Shown piece by piece: positions 19,655-31,084 of a stretch of DNA of 64,000 bases; position 1 is the stretch's first letter, and every line of letters begins with the position of its first letter. Origin of the DNA: Aselliscus stoliczkanus (taxonomy: Eukaryota; Chordata; Mammalia; Chiroptera; Hipposideridae). The stretch covers positions 156,639,523 to 156,703,522 of the forward strand of contig CM066730.1 in the NCBI GenBank assembly GCA_033961575.1, written 5' to 3'. The position numbers and the translations under genes are program-made. The notes under the pieces are model-generated. The model was not told the DNA's origin. It worked only from the letters and a program-made list of their open reading frames with translations, and did not search any database.

Positions 19655-20030
19655 GCATCTTCCCAGCCTTGGTGTCTGATTCAGGAACACCAGCTGGTCC
19701 AATGAGCCTCAGGCAGGACTTGCGTGGACTGAAGAGGAAAGAGACATTCTCTCTTTGTGCAGATGGCTGAGCTGGTGGGAGGTAAGCCTGGAGCTTCTAG
19801 GGGTGGGTGCAGGAAGAAAACTGAGCTAGAGATGAAGGGAGCGAGAATGAGCCCCAGTGACACGGACTGAGTCCCGGAGCACACCATGACGGAAGCCAGG
19901 ACTATCCCCTAGGCTTTTCCTCTACAGATGAGCCGATAAAACCCCACCCTTGCTTGTTTTGTCTTAATAAGCCAGCTTGAGGGAGGGGGCTTCTGTCACT
20001 ACAGCCAAGAGAATTTTGACTGATACCCTA
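19655..20030 (+). repeat. LTR-like relic
   Basis: 'gtaagcctggagcttctaggg', 'aagccaggactatcccctaggcttttcc', 'gatgagccgataaaacccc', 'gtcttaataagccagcttgag', 'ggcttctgtcactacagccaagagaattttgactgatacc' match the 3' part of an old mammalian LTR family with the ending 'ggtttctgtcacttgcaaccaaaagagtcctgactaata'. Confidence 0.65.
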
Positions 20031-20033
20031 TGC

Positions 20034-20130
20034 TTTGGCACAGAAATTTCATTTCTAGGGATTTGTCCTAAAGAAAATCAGTTTGAGCAGCAGTTTTCTG
20101 TACAAAGGTGTTCACTCATGTATCCTCGGA
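20034..20130 (+). repeat. Old L1 ORF2/3' fragment
   Basis: 'ttggcacagaaatttcatttctagggatttgtcctaaagaaaatc' and 'gttttctgtacaaaggtgttcactc' match a short interior L1 segment near the ORF2 C-terminus. Confidence 0.6.
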
Positions 20131-21621
20131 GACCCACTCACACCCCAGCCCCTCTGGAAATCCTTGTCCCCCAGACTAAAAGAGGCACTCCTGTCACCCC
20201 CTGTTCATACCTCCTCCTCAGACCTTCACCTGACAAACTGCCCAACAATCACCTGTAGCCACAATGTTCCCACTTCCTCAGCTGGACACTGCAAAAGGAG
20301 GCCACATTCCCAGCAATTCTTACATGACCTCATTAGACCTCCCACCACCACCTACCTTCACAAGAGCCTAGCCCACTTCAAAATGCCCCCAGGAGCATGC
20401 CCCCACTATCTCCCGTGTCTTCTGGCACATTGAGACCCGGCCATGACGTGTAATAAGGCTCCACTGTGGGTCTGGGGATAACGGCAGGGATGCCCCACAG
20501 AATAGCTTACGTCACTATGGGATGTGGCTTCTCTGAGTCTACAGGCTCAGCACACACATGTGAAGTCCCTTAGTGAACGTTATCTCCTGGCTTCCTTCTC
20601 CCTCTACAAGGCAGAGGCCAGCTAAGCTCAGTCGATACCCAACTGACACAAGGTCCAAAGGAAAAAGTGACTCTCCCTCCCTGGGCTCAAGACCCACCAC
20701 GTCAGTCTCATTCCCCAACCCCCAGGTCCAGTCACTTCCGTGGGTGGTTGACAGGGGAACACTGAGCCTAGAAGGGCCTTTGCTAAGATCACCCACCAGC
20801 CAGGCCAACCTGGAAGCTTGACCCAGGAAAGTGAGTGGCATACAGAGGTAAGGGAGTCACAGAGGAACTGGGAGAGAATGGGAATGGGGTGGGCCTTGTG
20901 GCAGCCTCCCAGCCAAGGGTCAGCCCAAGGAGACCAGTGAGCTGCCTGCATGACCAGAGCAGATCATGGGGTGGGAGGAAGTCACTGATTGTCCAGAGAT
21001 GATTTCAGGAACAAGAGGAGGAAGCCAGGGACACCAGCCCAACCCATTGGATTCCTTTGGGGAGCTCATCTCTGCAGAATTATGCAGCCTTCTTAGCCAC
21101 AGATCTGCTAATACAATAATTAATGTATACTCTCCCTGCTGGGGACCCATGCTGGGGCTGAAGGGGGAGGGTAAGGAGGGTTTCAATTAAAGAAGAAATT
21201 GGGCAGAGTGGGGGCCCAAGGGCTGGCAAGCTTGAAGAACACCTCCTCGTCCCACCTTAGCCACACTCCTGGCCTCTCTTTGGAGCATGGACAGGAGAGG
21301 GAACGGCCCTGTCTGAACTTCTTCAGCCCTGCAACTTCTTCAGGCTCAGCTGTCACCATTTGGAAGCCTAGATCTCCTTTGTCCTGGAGCCCCTCTTCCC
21401 AGTGGAGCTCTCTCTCAAGCCTCACTAAAGGTACCACACATCATCTCTTAAACCTGGATTCCCTGAGTCTGGGACGTGCTTCCCTGGCACCTCGGGTGTT
21501 ATTCCCGAGCCACTGTTCCTAGTGGCAGCATAGGCTGCAGAGGTGCTGGCTGGCCAGACTCAACCATGAGTGACAGGAAAGCCAAGGCTGATGACTACTG
21601 ACATTGTCTGAAATCTGATTT
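20131..21621. other. Long unique non-coding stretch
   Basis: About 1.5 kb with no recognised repeat. Open frames overlap on both strands (for example 20539-20951 minus versus 20573-20821 plus) without domains. An AT-rich patch at 21090-21130 (GCTAATACAATAATTAATGT) is a possible homeodomain-type site. I see nothing else. Confidence 0.5.
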
Positions 21622-21816
21622 AAAAATTACAACCAAGGGGTGGCTGGTTAGCTCAGTTGTTATGAGTGCAGTGCTCATAACACCAAGGTTGTCAGTTTGA
21701 TCCCCACATGGGCCACTGACCTGCGCCCTCCATAACTGGATTGAAACAACTATTTGATTTGGAGCTGATGGAAAAACACACTGTTTGCCAATTAAAAAAA
21801 AAAAATTACAACTAAG
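21622..21816 (+). mobile_element. tRNA-derived bat SINE with target-site duplication
   Basis: The head GGTGGCTGGTTAGCTCAGTT contains an A-box-like segment and GTCAGTTTGATCCC a B-box-like one. 'cacatgggccactgacctgcgccctcc' follows and an A-run ends it. AAAAATTACAACCAAG (21622-21637) and AAAAATTACAACTAAG (21801-21816) are the target duplication with one difference. Same general class as the SINE at 14.5 kb but with a distinct body. Confidence 0.88.
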
Positions 21817-22251
21817 TAGATGGAGAACCAAGGAGGATCCATACTCTCTAAATATGGTTAAACACCAGATTTAGATAGAAAATTTTAAATTCAAAACTAG
21901 AGAGGGAAAAAAATCCATCAATATAGGCTATGAAATGTTTTATATTATATACTTAGTATGTATTATCAGTCTATACTAAGGAGAAGAGGCTTCTGGTGAA
22001 AACAATTTACCAAAGGAAATAAAAGGCATTTTTAGAAAGCACCCAGCTTGAGATCTAATATACAAATAATTAGTGTTTCTAAAATACTGACAACAATAGA
22101 ACCAAAGCAATTATCAAAGATAAAATAGATGCAATGTGTTCTGTTAAAGAACTGAGTCTACAGTTTGAAAGGAATCACTAAATAGCAAACAAAAAAAAAT
22201 ACTGAAATAAAAATTAAGGCCTTGCATCATAGTTTTAATGCACAGTACCGC
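21817..22251 (+). repeat. AT-rich sequence, probably old L1
   Basis: A-rich plus strand ('aaaattttaaattcaaaactagagagggaa', 'gaaaggaatcactaaatagcaaac', 'ctgaaataaaaattaaggcc') resembles decayed L1 ORF2 text and sits just upstream of clear L1 sequence, separated by a hAT relic. The call is tentative. Confidence 0.4.
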
Positions 22252-22484
22252 TCTGAAATAGGAATTGGCCAACAATGGCCTGCGGGCCAAATCAGGCCCA
22301 CCACCTGCTTTTTAAATAAAGTTTTATTGCACACAGTTACACTTGTTTGTTCACATATTTCTACAGCTCTTTCACACCACAATGGCAGAGTCGAGCAGTT
22401 GCAACAGAGATCAGATACCCTGCAAAGCCCAAGATGCTGGTTATCTAGCCATTTTCAGAAAGTTTTGTCAACCTTTGCTCAGAG
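22252..22484 (+). mobile_element. hAT-Charlie-type non-autonomous relic
   Basis: 'ggccaacaatggcctgcgggccaaatcaggcccacc', 'tttttaaataaagttttattgcacaca', 'ctacagctctttcacaccacaatggcagagtcgagcagttgcaacagagatc', ending 'cattttcagaaagttttgtcaacc', follow a familiar mammalian MITE that begins CAGGGGTC-GGCAAACT. Terminal bases are decayed. Confidence 0.8.
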
Positions 22485-23795
22485 TCACAAATACCAAAGA
22501 TTGTGTGGAAATTTCAAAAACATTTTGAGATTAAAAGGTAGTGTAGTGTCTAAAAAGAGCCAAATGTTCAGTAATATGTGGTTTTCCCCTTTTCAAATTG
22601 GCAAAGAGATTTATTTCCTTCCTTTAGAAAACATAAATTCAATTGTATTCTGGTCCAAAACTAGTCAAATAGACCAGAGGAATGTAACAGAAAGCCCAGA
22701 AACAGATCCCAACACTTAAAATAATTCAGTGATTCATAAAGTACCCTTTTGAATGTGTGGTAAAATCATGGATTAGTTAATATATGATATTGGAGCCACT
22801 GATTGGCTATTTGGAGGGAAAAAAACAGCTTCACCTCACATATGTCAAAATAAATTCTCGATGGATGAGTGAGTTGAAACTACTAAATTTTAGAAGAACC
22901 AGGAGAAAATATTGGTGAATATTTACCTGATTTTTTGGAGTGAGGAAAGTATGTCTAAACACTATTTTTTAGAAGAAATCACAAAGGGAAAGAATGACAA
23001 ATCTGAAAACATAAAAACTAAACAATTATGTAGATCAAACTATCATAAACAAAATTAAAAATCAAACGAGGGAACTAGGAAATAATATTTGTACCATATA
23101 TGACAAGAAGGTGAATAACTCTTACAAATCAAAAAGAAAATCTGAAAACCCCATTAGAAAAATGAGCACAGAAATTTGCACTAGAAAACTACAAATAGCC
23201 AATAAAGAAATGAAAAACCTTACACATCACTAGTAATAAAAGAAATTTGAATTAAAGCAAGGCAACATATATTTTTGCCTGTCATCTTAGCCAAGCTTTA
23301 AAAAAAAAATCACAGTACTGAGGACTGGCAAAGGTTCAGAGAAAAGGAAATTTTTTTTACCCTATGGGGGAGCGGTGTGAATTGTGACAGCCATTCTGTA
23401 AGGCAAATTATTTATATGGATCAAAGTCTTTAAAATGTCCATACTCTTTGATGGAGCAATCCCATTTATTGCAATTTCTCCTAAGGAAATAATTAGAGAT
23501 GTGCACAAAGATTTATTTCCAAGGAGGTACCTAGCAGCATAGTACACAATAACAAAAAAATAAACCAAAATATGAAGGCAATTTACTTACGGTCCCCTAT
23601 ACCAGGGGATTTATTTGTTAAATAAATCATATTAGATGCATATGACAAAATGCAATGAGATCATTAACAATCATGTTTTCGAATCATATTTAATTTTAAG
23701 GGAAGACGCCCAAGGTGTAAAGTGAAGTGGAAATAAAAAGAATACTAGGCTGCATCGATTGAACATGTGATAAATTTCACAAGTAAATCTGCTCC
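22485..23795 (+). repeat. Old L1 LINE, ORF2 C-terminal region and 3' end
   Basis: 'gccactgattggctatttgg', 'ttctcgatggatgagtgag', 'gaagaaatcacaaagggaa', 'acaagaaggtgaataactcttacaaatcaaaaag', 'agccaataaagaaatgaaaaacc', 'ctctttgatggagcaatcccatt', 'gcaatttctcctaaggaaataattagagatgtgcacaaagattta'. The order is that of L1 ORF2 3' sequence. Many stops, so it encodes nothing. Confidence 0.8.
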
Positions 23796-25284
23796 ATTAT
23801 AGGACATGTCTCCTACTTCCCCCCACCCCCCTCAGCTTTCTGCTGCTTGTGCCAAACGCTGCTTGGCAGTATTCCCTCAGCACTGCCTTTTTTCTTGGGT
23901 GTCTCTGCCATTCCCCCCAGATAATAACACCTTTGTTGGACACTGCCCCTCTCATCAGATACATTTACCTTCCACAGGTTTTCGACGTCTCCAGGCGGAC
24001 CCACCACCCTCAATGCACAGGAATCATCCAGTACCAAAGCCTAGCCAGGACTTTCAAATTCTAGAATCCCAAGCTGAAATAGCCTGATGAAAACAAGTGT
24101 TTATTGATTCACAACCACACCCTGGGAAGTAGAGGGGGGTACTTGGATTACAGAATTCACCAGAGCCAGGAGTTTGACTGCCCTCCAAACCCTCTCCCAC
24201 TGTTTCTAACTTCTTCCTCTCTTGATATGTTGGCTCTGTTCTCTCCTACTCAGACTGGTCTCTCCCACAGGGTCAGGGAGGTGGCAAACAATAAATTCTA
24301 GGATCACATCTCAGGGTGTCACCTTTGGAAAAGACTGACTCTTTTCCCATGGTTCCGATTTAAAATTTTAGGAAGCTTTCTGAATGGCTGAGTGTGGGTC
24401 ATGCACTCACTCAAGCGGTGATAAGGCTGAATCTTGCAGTTGGAAGTTCCCACTTAACCACAAGATTGGCGTAGGAGCTGAAGCGGTTCCCCAGAAGAAG
24501 GGAAGGGTGGCAGGTAGGCACCCCGAACTCCTCTCTGTTAGTGGAGTGCCTTCAGAGTGCTTTTAATGTCCCCAAGGTCTTGTGGAGATTTTAGTCAAGT
24601 TGCTCTTTTTATTTTTATTTAATCCTCTCCCCCATTCCCAGGTACATACACTGCAGAGTCCATAGGGCTGGGCCACTGGAAAACCTGAGTTACTATCCAT
24701 GATCTGCTCAGCCTTACCTCTCCCATGTGGCCCTCAAGGCTTTGAAACTAGCTACCCATTCATTGCATGGCTCCTGTGTGCCAAGCACTCAAGGCACTTA
24801 AGGTCCCTATAAGGAGTGTGGCCCAGCTCAGCAGGTGGGGGTACAAATGCAGACACATCTGTTTGCATGTTTCCAATTATTAAGTGCCCACCAACCTTAA
24901 TAATAGGATCCAATGAGTCCATCTTGAGGTCTCCATTCTCATCCTATCTGCATATTCGAAAGCCCTTACTTCCAAACACCAACAGAGAGAGAAACAGGAC
25001 ACTCCTCTCAGTTGAAGACTGGTCCTGTCTGGCCAGTGGACACCTGTCTGCAGGCCTGAGTGCTGCCAGCACCATCTGGATATCCAGGGCACTGGCTTTT
25101 TTATTATGCACATGTGCGCACACACCAAAAGGTCTTGTTAACTCGCAGTTTGCCTACTAGCCTTATATTTGCATTACTCAGAGGAAGACGCAGGACGCTT
25201 CCCCAGACGAAGGAGCCCTGCTCCAATTCTCTCTCTGTCTATACAGAGAAATAGCTGCTGACTTCTGCATATGAAAATATTATA
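23796..25284. other. Mostly unique non-coding sequence with possible decayed repeats
   Basis: No gene recognised. Positions 24305-24490 ('ctgaatggctgagtgtgggtcatg', 'taaccacaagattggcgtaggagctg', 'ccagaagaag') could belong to an old LTR-type repeat. Around 24760-24800 there is a MIR-like 'ctcctgtgtgccaagcactc'. Neither is strong. Confidence 0.4.
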
Positions 25285-25465
25285 GTTCGTACCTTGTTAC
25301 ATGCATTGTTATCTCATTTAATCCTCTCAACAATCAATGAATTGGACTCTGTTACCCTACATCTTATAGATGAGGAAGCAGAGAGATGTGCCCAAGTTCA
25401 CCCACCTACTAAAGGTGGAGCTGGTATTCAGACCCAGTTCTCTCTGTCTTGAGTTCACAGAGGCT
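25285..25465 (-). repeat. MIR SINE relic
   Basis: 'tgcattgttatctcatttaatcctctcaac', 'ctgttaccctacatcttatagatgaggaagcagag', 'tgcccaagttcacccacctac', 'tggagctggtattcagaccc'. Confidence 0.85.
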
Positions 25466-26128
25466 GAGCATTCCAGCCTAGCTGCCTCTTCCCTCCGGAT
25501 AAGTTTTCTTCCAGGAAGCTCTTTAGTCCCAGAATAAATGGTGGTGGCCCTGTGCCACCAGCTCATCAGATATGCTGGAGAGTGCTGAATCCCAGAGCTG
25601 GACACAGCTCAGGCATAAGCTGGGAAGCCCTCTGATCACTGCATATATGTCCAAAGGTGAAAAACTGGCAGCACCTGAGCAAGAGGCAGCCCTGGTCTCA
25701 TCTCATCACATCGGATGCTCTAGAGATACCCTTCTGAGATGAGCTCAAGAAATCTGTGCTCTCAAGAGCATAAAACCAAGGGAGAGGGACAGAGGAGGAA
25801 CCGGTGGAAGACTTGAAGCTCTATCCCTGACATGGTCAAGCTCCACATCCAAACATGGTGATGACAAATGTCTTTGCCCTCCATCCCAGCCCACTCTTGG
25901 AGAGGGGAAGGCGGGGTAGAGGAAGAAATAGAGTGAACTATACAAACTGGTTCTTCTTTCCAGTCCCCTCAGCAGCACCCTGGACAGAGCTGAGCACATC
26001 AGTACCCATTAGAGACTGGCTTATCCCAGGAGATCCTTACCCAGAGGAACCAGCTGGAAGATGAGACAGCCCCTCTTCTCCCAGGACGGCCCAGGTCCAG
26101 GCTGCCTACAGCTGGAGGCTGAGTTTGC
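25466..26128. other. Unique non-coding sequence
   Basis: Nothing recognised. Short overlapping frames only. Confidence 0.5.
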
Positions 26129-26184
26129 CTCCTTCCTTCCTTCCTTCCTTCCTTCCTTCCTTCCTTCCTTCCTTCCTTCCTTCC
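26129..26184. repeat. (TTCC)n microsatellite, 14 units
   Basis: Pure CTTC tetranucleotide run. Confidence 0.98.
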
Positions 26185-27635
26185 AGGCCCACTGCCCCCC
26201 CCCCAAAGAGAGTCTTAAAGCTGAAATGAAAAAATCCCCACCTCCTTCTCACCGTGTAGAGAGCCACTAAGCCCTGCCTGAATGCACTGGGGAGGAATCT
26301 TGTCCTTAGGGACAAGATGGGGCCTCCTATTCAATTAACCCGGCACATGAGTAGCGAGAGTGGTATGGGTGTCAAGGGGTGAGGGAAAGAGAAAGCTTTA
26401 TGGTTTTCTTCCTGGCTCCAAGATGAAGGAGAGCCTGCCATCCTCCACCAGGAGCCAGAGCCCTTTCCTTACCTGTGATAATAGTGAGGGTTTGTTTTCT
26501 TGCATTTAAACTCTCCCAAACTTAGTCTCAAGTTTCTCTCTTGTAAATATGTCCTGGCTGCAGAGTGAACAGTGATGAGCTGCCAAAGGAAAGTGGAAGA
26601 GGAGAGATGATTGCCTGTGCAGATATTGCCACAGCTTACATGAAAAACGGTGTCCCTGGGAGAAGAGGGAGACAGAGAGGGTGGGAGGCAGAGCAGCTCT
26701 GGGACCAGGATGGGGAGCATGAGGGGCAGGCGCCAGGGAACCTGGGCAGGGCCGAGGGGCCCTAGTCACCACCCCCACTTCTCTTCTCTGCGGTTCCCGA
26801 CAACATAAGACCAGCGAGAGCCATCTGCTTCCACAGCTGTCAGTATCTGTTGCCACTACCCCCACCCAATCCCACCCAGGACACCAGAGGGTCCACTCAG
26901 GGCTGTGCCCAGATTATGCCATAGCCACACAGTCCCTACACAGAAAGGACTTCTTCCAGGTAAACCCGAAGACTTGGGGGAGAGGAGGACTTGGTGCAGC
27001 ACCACAGCCCTTCAGTGCTCAGGAGGGAAGGAAGACAGCTCATCCAGAAGAAGCACCCAGGGGTCCCTGGGGCCATACCCCACTATTGCTCTGCCCAGAA
27101 GCCTGGAACTCGTAGTTATAGACCCTTGGAAGAGAGACATACAATGAGGTCATTAGCAGGGCTGAGACACCAGATCACTACCTGATGGTGGTCATGTGCC
27201 CCCCTTTCCCACAGGGCCTCATGGCTTCTGAATAAGAGGTACAATGGGTATTCATTGTTTTCTGGTTCTCCAAGACCCATTTTCTAATATCACCGAGATT
27301 TGGGGGTTGGAGAGTGGGGTGAGGGTATCTCTCCACATGGAGTATTATTTTGGGGGGAAGACAATTCCAGGCAGCTGTCTTCTGGTCTAGAAGATGAGCT
27401 TCCCCCTCTCCTCTCTCCTGACCCCAGCCCAGCCGGAGAATGGGCCTGGGATCTCTGCTCAGCCCCCCATGACTGTGGGAGGGACGCCATGGTGGAGGGG
27501 ACAGGTGGAGATCAGTGTTGGCCACAGCCACATACCCCCACGCTGTGCCTGCCTCAGGACCACATTCCCTTCGGCCTGACCCACCATCACTCCAGCTGCC
27601 CTCCTGTCCCTGAGGCCAGCTCGCATGTCCCCTCT
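26185..27635. other. Long unique non-coding stretch
   Basis: A poly(C) run of ten lies at 26195-26204. Open frames on both strands overlap (26506-26865 minus, 27178-27638 both) and show no domains. No repeats recognised. Confidence 0.5.
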
Positions 27636-28150
27636 TAAGTCTGAGAGCCTTAAAGACTTCCAGCCGATGCCCTTTGGCTTAAGTTGCCCGGAGTCCATTT
27701 CTGTTACTTTTAAACAAGAACCAGATTGGCCCCACTGACCCCAGAAGGGCTGGATGTTCCATCTTCGTATGACAGCCTTTACTTCTAACAGGCCGTGTGT
27801 TGATAAGATTAGTCAAGGTCAACAGGCGGAGAGTCAGGCCTTCATGTCCGGTCTGCTTTAAGACAGGGTAGGCTGCCCCTTTCCTCCCGCGGCCACCCGT
27901 GCTTCTCACCACCACTAATTGCCTCTCGCCCCGCCTCTCACAGAAACGGGCAGTGTGTGTCCTTGACTGCGGGTTGTGCCTTCCCTTTGCAGTTATTGAA
28001 AAGCCTCCTCCAGTTTTGTTGTGTCCTGCAGAGATGTCATTAGTTTCTGCTGTCTCCCTGGGGCAGAATCTGAAGGTTCCGCTCACCTTTGCATCCTCCC
28101 CTCCTCTCATCCCTTTTCTCCTGACACTGATGTGCCTGCATGAGTGTCAG
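27636..28150. promoter_or_regulatory. Candidate enhancer with NR5A/ERR-like and GATA motifs
   Basis: A repeat-free block contains 'gtgttgataagattag' (GATA core near 27801) directly followed by a perfect extended nuclear-receptor half-site TCAAGGTCA at 27813-27821, plus 'ctttggcttaag', 'cactaattgcc' and 'gttattgaaaagcc'. The pair of sites 12 bp apart is the main evidence. Function is inferred. Confidence 0.38.
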
Positions 28151-28159
28151 CTCTGTGGA

Positions 28160-28300
28160 CCGACATGGGGGGAGAACCCTCCGCTGGGCTTCCAGAGCAC
28201 AGCGCTGGCCCTTGCTCGCTCTATGACCATGGTCAAGCTTCTGTCTCACTGGCCTCCAGTTCCCCATCCGTAAAAAGATGACCAATGTCCCTCCCATAGC
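28160..28300 (+). repeat. MIR SINE fragment
   Basis: 'cttgctcgctctatgaccatggtcaagcttctgtctc', 'cctccagttccccatccgtaaaaagatgaccaatg' match the MIR core and start of its 3' part. Confidence 0.6.
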
Positions 28301-28740
28301 TCATCCTTGGTGGGGAGAGCAATGCTGCTCTGTGCCGTCCAGCAGAGAGGCAAACTGGGGTCCCATGATGAGGATTTGTTTCCCCCTGGACTGTGGACCA
28401 CAGCCTCCTAGAGCTCTCTCTACCTCCAGGCTCATCGTCCCTCAGCTTCCACAGTGGATTGTGTTACTCCTTTTCTTCGGCTCTCTCAGAAGCTCAGGTG
28501 GCTCCACCTGTCTCCACAGGGCCTCGTTCATCCAGGTTAGGGCTACAGTCCCCAACACTGAACAAGCAGTGTGGATGACAGAAGCCCCACAGAAGGATGC
28601 TCTGGAGCAGACCCTGGAGGCTCCCTGCCGGAAGGGACAGTGACCCTCCAGGTGCTGCAGCATGGGGATGTGAGGGGGGGCATAAAGGGGGGCCTGGGGG
28701 AACCCTCAGGATGTCAGGCATGACTCATTACTAGCACGAA
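28301..28740. other. Unique non-coding sequence
   Basis: Nothing recognised. The 121-codon frame 28278-28643 begins in the MIR and overlaps antisense frames. Confidence 0.5.
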
Positions 28741-28744
28741 TGTG

Positions 28745-28880
28745 TTTCAATACGGTGCAGCCCTGCTATTTGGCTTCTCAACCCTTCCATCATCTGTGTA
28801 ACCAATGTCCTGCATTATAAATTCCTTCTGTCTAAACATTTGCAGAGGTTTCTCTTTCCCTGGTTGGCTCCTGACGCCAG
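28745..28880 (+). repeat. LTR-like tail relic
   Basis: 'aacccttccatcatctgtgtaaccaatg', 'cattataaattccttctgtctaaac' and 'gaggtttctctttccctggttggctcctgac' resemble the 3' end of old LTR-type repeats ('ggtttctgttttcctgattgga...tgac'). Short and diverged. Confidence 0.45.
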
Positions 28881-29112
28881 AATTCCTGTTAGGGTTTGGC
28901 CTGGATTGGCGGTGCCATTTGATAGCTTTAGGATATTGAGTGCTCCAATTAGTGAGCATATGGGATTTCTTTCATTTAGGGTTTCTGTGATGTTTTTAAA
29001 TAAAGTTGTATCGTTTTCCACTGGGAGAGGGGGGGGAGGAACAAAAGAATCGCTCTTAGGAGAGCAAATGTCTTTGTATAAGAAAATACCTTGATATGGC
29101 ACTTGTGGGGTA
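28881..29112 (-). pseudogene. L1-type ORF2 C-terminal fragment (dead)
   Basis: The minus frame at 28815-29156 contains ITETLNERNPICSLIGALNI, which lines up with the L1 ORF2 segment of the form [24 protein letters not shown]. The plus-strand DNA ('ttgatagctttaggatattgagtgctccaattagtgagcatatggg', 'ttaaataaagttgtatcgttttcc') fits antisense L1. I first considered a retroviral envelope and rejected it. Confidence 0.6.
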
Positions 29113-29594
29113 GGTAACACCCCGAGGGTGTGATTTGACAGGAGACAAGGAAGCAAAAGAGGTAGTTAAACTACTCTGCACAGGGAAACAAGCAGGAATT
29201 CAGAGGTAGGGAAGAAAGGGAGAGAGCAAAGGGGAAGCTAATAAAACAATGTAGCAGGAGGCTGATGCTCAGGTGGTAGAAATAGCTGAGGGGCTTTTAG
29301 GGATGGAAATATCAAAGACGGGCTTTGACGCTGCTGGCATTCTCTCAATCTGTAAACCCCTTCTTCTCACCATCCTTTGGAAATGTCTGCTCCCCACAGG
29401 GACTTTGTGTGCCCAGCCATGCTTTGTTTTAGGGGTGAGGCTGTTTTTTTTTTTTTTTAACGGAACATAAAGAAAAGGATTGAGGTCCCTGTCTGGACTG
29501 ACTCAGGGTGGAACTGACAGCACCAGCAGGGGGGTGAGAAGATACACAAACTGAATTAATTCAATGCAAGCAGGAGCTCAGAGCTGGAAATGAC
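29113..29594. other. Unique sequence with a T15 run
   Basis: A T-run at 29443-29458 may be a remnant retroposon tail, but no element body is visible beside it. Otherwise nothing recognised. Confidence 0.5.
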
Positions 29595-29863
29595 GATGAG
29601 AATAAAGAGCTAGTCTTTCGTAGTGCTTACAATGTGTCAGGCTCTGCTCTGAGCATTGCACATGGACTAGCTCACGTAATTCTCACAGCACTACAAAGTA
29701 GGGAGTATTGTCATCTGGCTTCTAAGGTCGTGGAAACAGTAGCACAGAGCAGCTGAGTAACGTGGGCCCCTCCACAGGGGATACAGCTGGGATTTGAATC
29801 TGGCATTTGCCTTGAGCCTGTGCTCCTAACCAGAATGTGTGAGAAGCCCGCCAGGAAGGTGCT
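29595..29863 (-). repeat. MIR SINE relic; holds copy A of a 196-bp duplication
   Basis: Reverse MIR: 'agtgcttacaatgtgtcaggctctgctctgagcattgc', 'cacgtaattctcacagcactacaaagtagg', 'gcagctgagtaacgtgggc', 'gatacagctgggatttgaatctgg'. Positions 29668-29863 recur at 31085-31280 with only three differences. Confidence 0.88.
29668..29863 (+). repeat. Copy A of a 196-bp direct duplication
   Basis: Aligned without gaps to 31085-31280 (offset exactly 1417). Mismatches are three C/T transitions (near 29766, 29813 and 29835). Because it is part of an old MIR, its near-identity cannot come from MIR mobility; a recent local copy event or gene conversion is needed. Confidence 0.95.
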
Positions 29864-29984
29864 GGAATCTTGGGCGCTTTTGCGTGTGTAGTCAGTTGAA
29901 CAGGGGTTGGAATTGATCTGACCTGGATCTTAAGGAGCAGGTGAGCCTAGCTGGCATCCAGGTTTATCGATTTTTCCATCAGCC

Positions 29985-30115
29985 TTTTTGACTAGCTCTG
30001 AGCTCCCCCAAGGCAGGGATTGCCTGTATTATATTCCTCTGTGTCTTCAGATCTACCCAAGGGGCCTGGCCCAGAGCAGGAAGCCACTCAAGTTCATGTT
30101 CATTGCTGACAGTGA
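29985..30115 (+). repeat. L2 LINE 3' end fragment
   Basis: 'agctctgagctcccccaaggcagggattgcctgt', 'cagatctacccaaggggcctggcccagagcagg' and 'actcaagttcatgttcattgctgac' match the L2 3' end. Confidence 0.6.
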
Positions 30116-30782
30116 GAGGGAGCATGGAAAAGAAGAAGACGCCCAGAGGGAAGCTGGGATGTTTATCTGGGCCAGACTGGGGCTGAAACCAGGGCCAGGG
30201 GAGACATTTGTCCCCTCTGTTGCCTCCCCTCCCCTCCCCGGTGCTAATTTCAGTGCTGCCACCTCCCATGCAGCGGTGAAGCTGTGGATTTTTCCTAATT
30301 GAGAAGGAAAGCATCTTCTGTCTAGTCAAGGCAGCAACATGAAGGCAGGATTGTAGAGGCAAGCAGCACAAGCTGGCAGCCAACACTCACCGCCTTTTGG
30401 AGCCGCTCTTCTTGCTGTGGCGGCGCGTTTAACTCTCCTTGTGTTCTAAAATGTAAGAGCCACGACAGACACCTACTTTGAAAGCCCCAAAGAGAGAGGG
30501 CTGTCATCTCAATTGGGACAGCTCTTTGGAGAGGTGCGCAGGGGACAAAGGGACTCTACAGCAAAGGAGTAGTCACTCTCTACAGTATTGTCTCTTCAGG
30601 ATCTAGTCCAGCATGCTTTATTTCATTTTCATGTGATAAAAACTGAGATGTACAACTTGTCTCAGCAAACACGGGCAGCAGTCAGCTGGAAAGAGCTTTG
30701 TTCTCCCACGTGAGCGAGTGACAGGCAGGAAACAGGCTCTCGGGAAACATCTGTGGGGACCATGATCACCCCTCCTTCAGCA
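30116..30782. other. Unique non-coding sequence
   Basis: Nothing recognised. A small CpG-rich patch (GGCGGCGCGTTT) lies at 30419-30430; it is far too short for a CpG island. Confidence 0.5.
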
Positions 30783-30872
30783 TACACACACGTATGCAAT
30801 GCACACACATGTGCATATACACACACAATACACACATGTATGCACATGCATGCATGCACACGTGTGCACATA
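30783..30872. repeat. CA-rich degenerate microsatellite
   Basis: Imperfect CA/CATG/GTGCACA alternation. The 60-98-codon histidine/threonine-rich frames are its translations. Confidence 0.9.
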
Positions 30873-31084
30873 TCTCTCCTCCCCAAAGCCAGGTCCCGAT
30901 TCACAAGAACCAGAACTCCAGATCTGTCCCAAGTTCAAGGCCCTTCCCAGTTACATGTGCAGATACCTCACCTCCTCCCTACGATGAGCACTGCTGGCTT
31001 TGCTGGAGTCAAAGGACCAGAAGATAGACTGGTAAGGGGCTGTCAGTAATCTAGGCAAGAGATACTGCCGGCTGGGGCTAGACA

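Noticed and set aside
21638..21800. tRNA gene (plus strand)
   Set aside because: Same reasoning: tRNA-like head of a SINE with A-tail and target duplication.
28815..29156. Possible endogenous retroviral envelope fragment on the minus strand
   Set aside because: The peptide segment around ITETLNERNPICSLIGALNI fits L1 ORF2 better, and no envelope hallmarks, LTR pair or other retroviral genes are nearby.
30400..30440. CpG island or promoter
   Set aside because: Only a handful of CpGs within about 30 bp; no extended GC-rich, CpG-rich region exists in the window.
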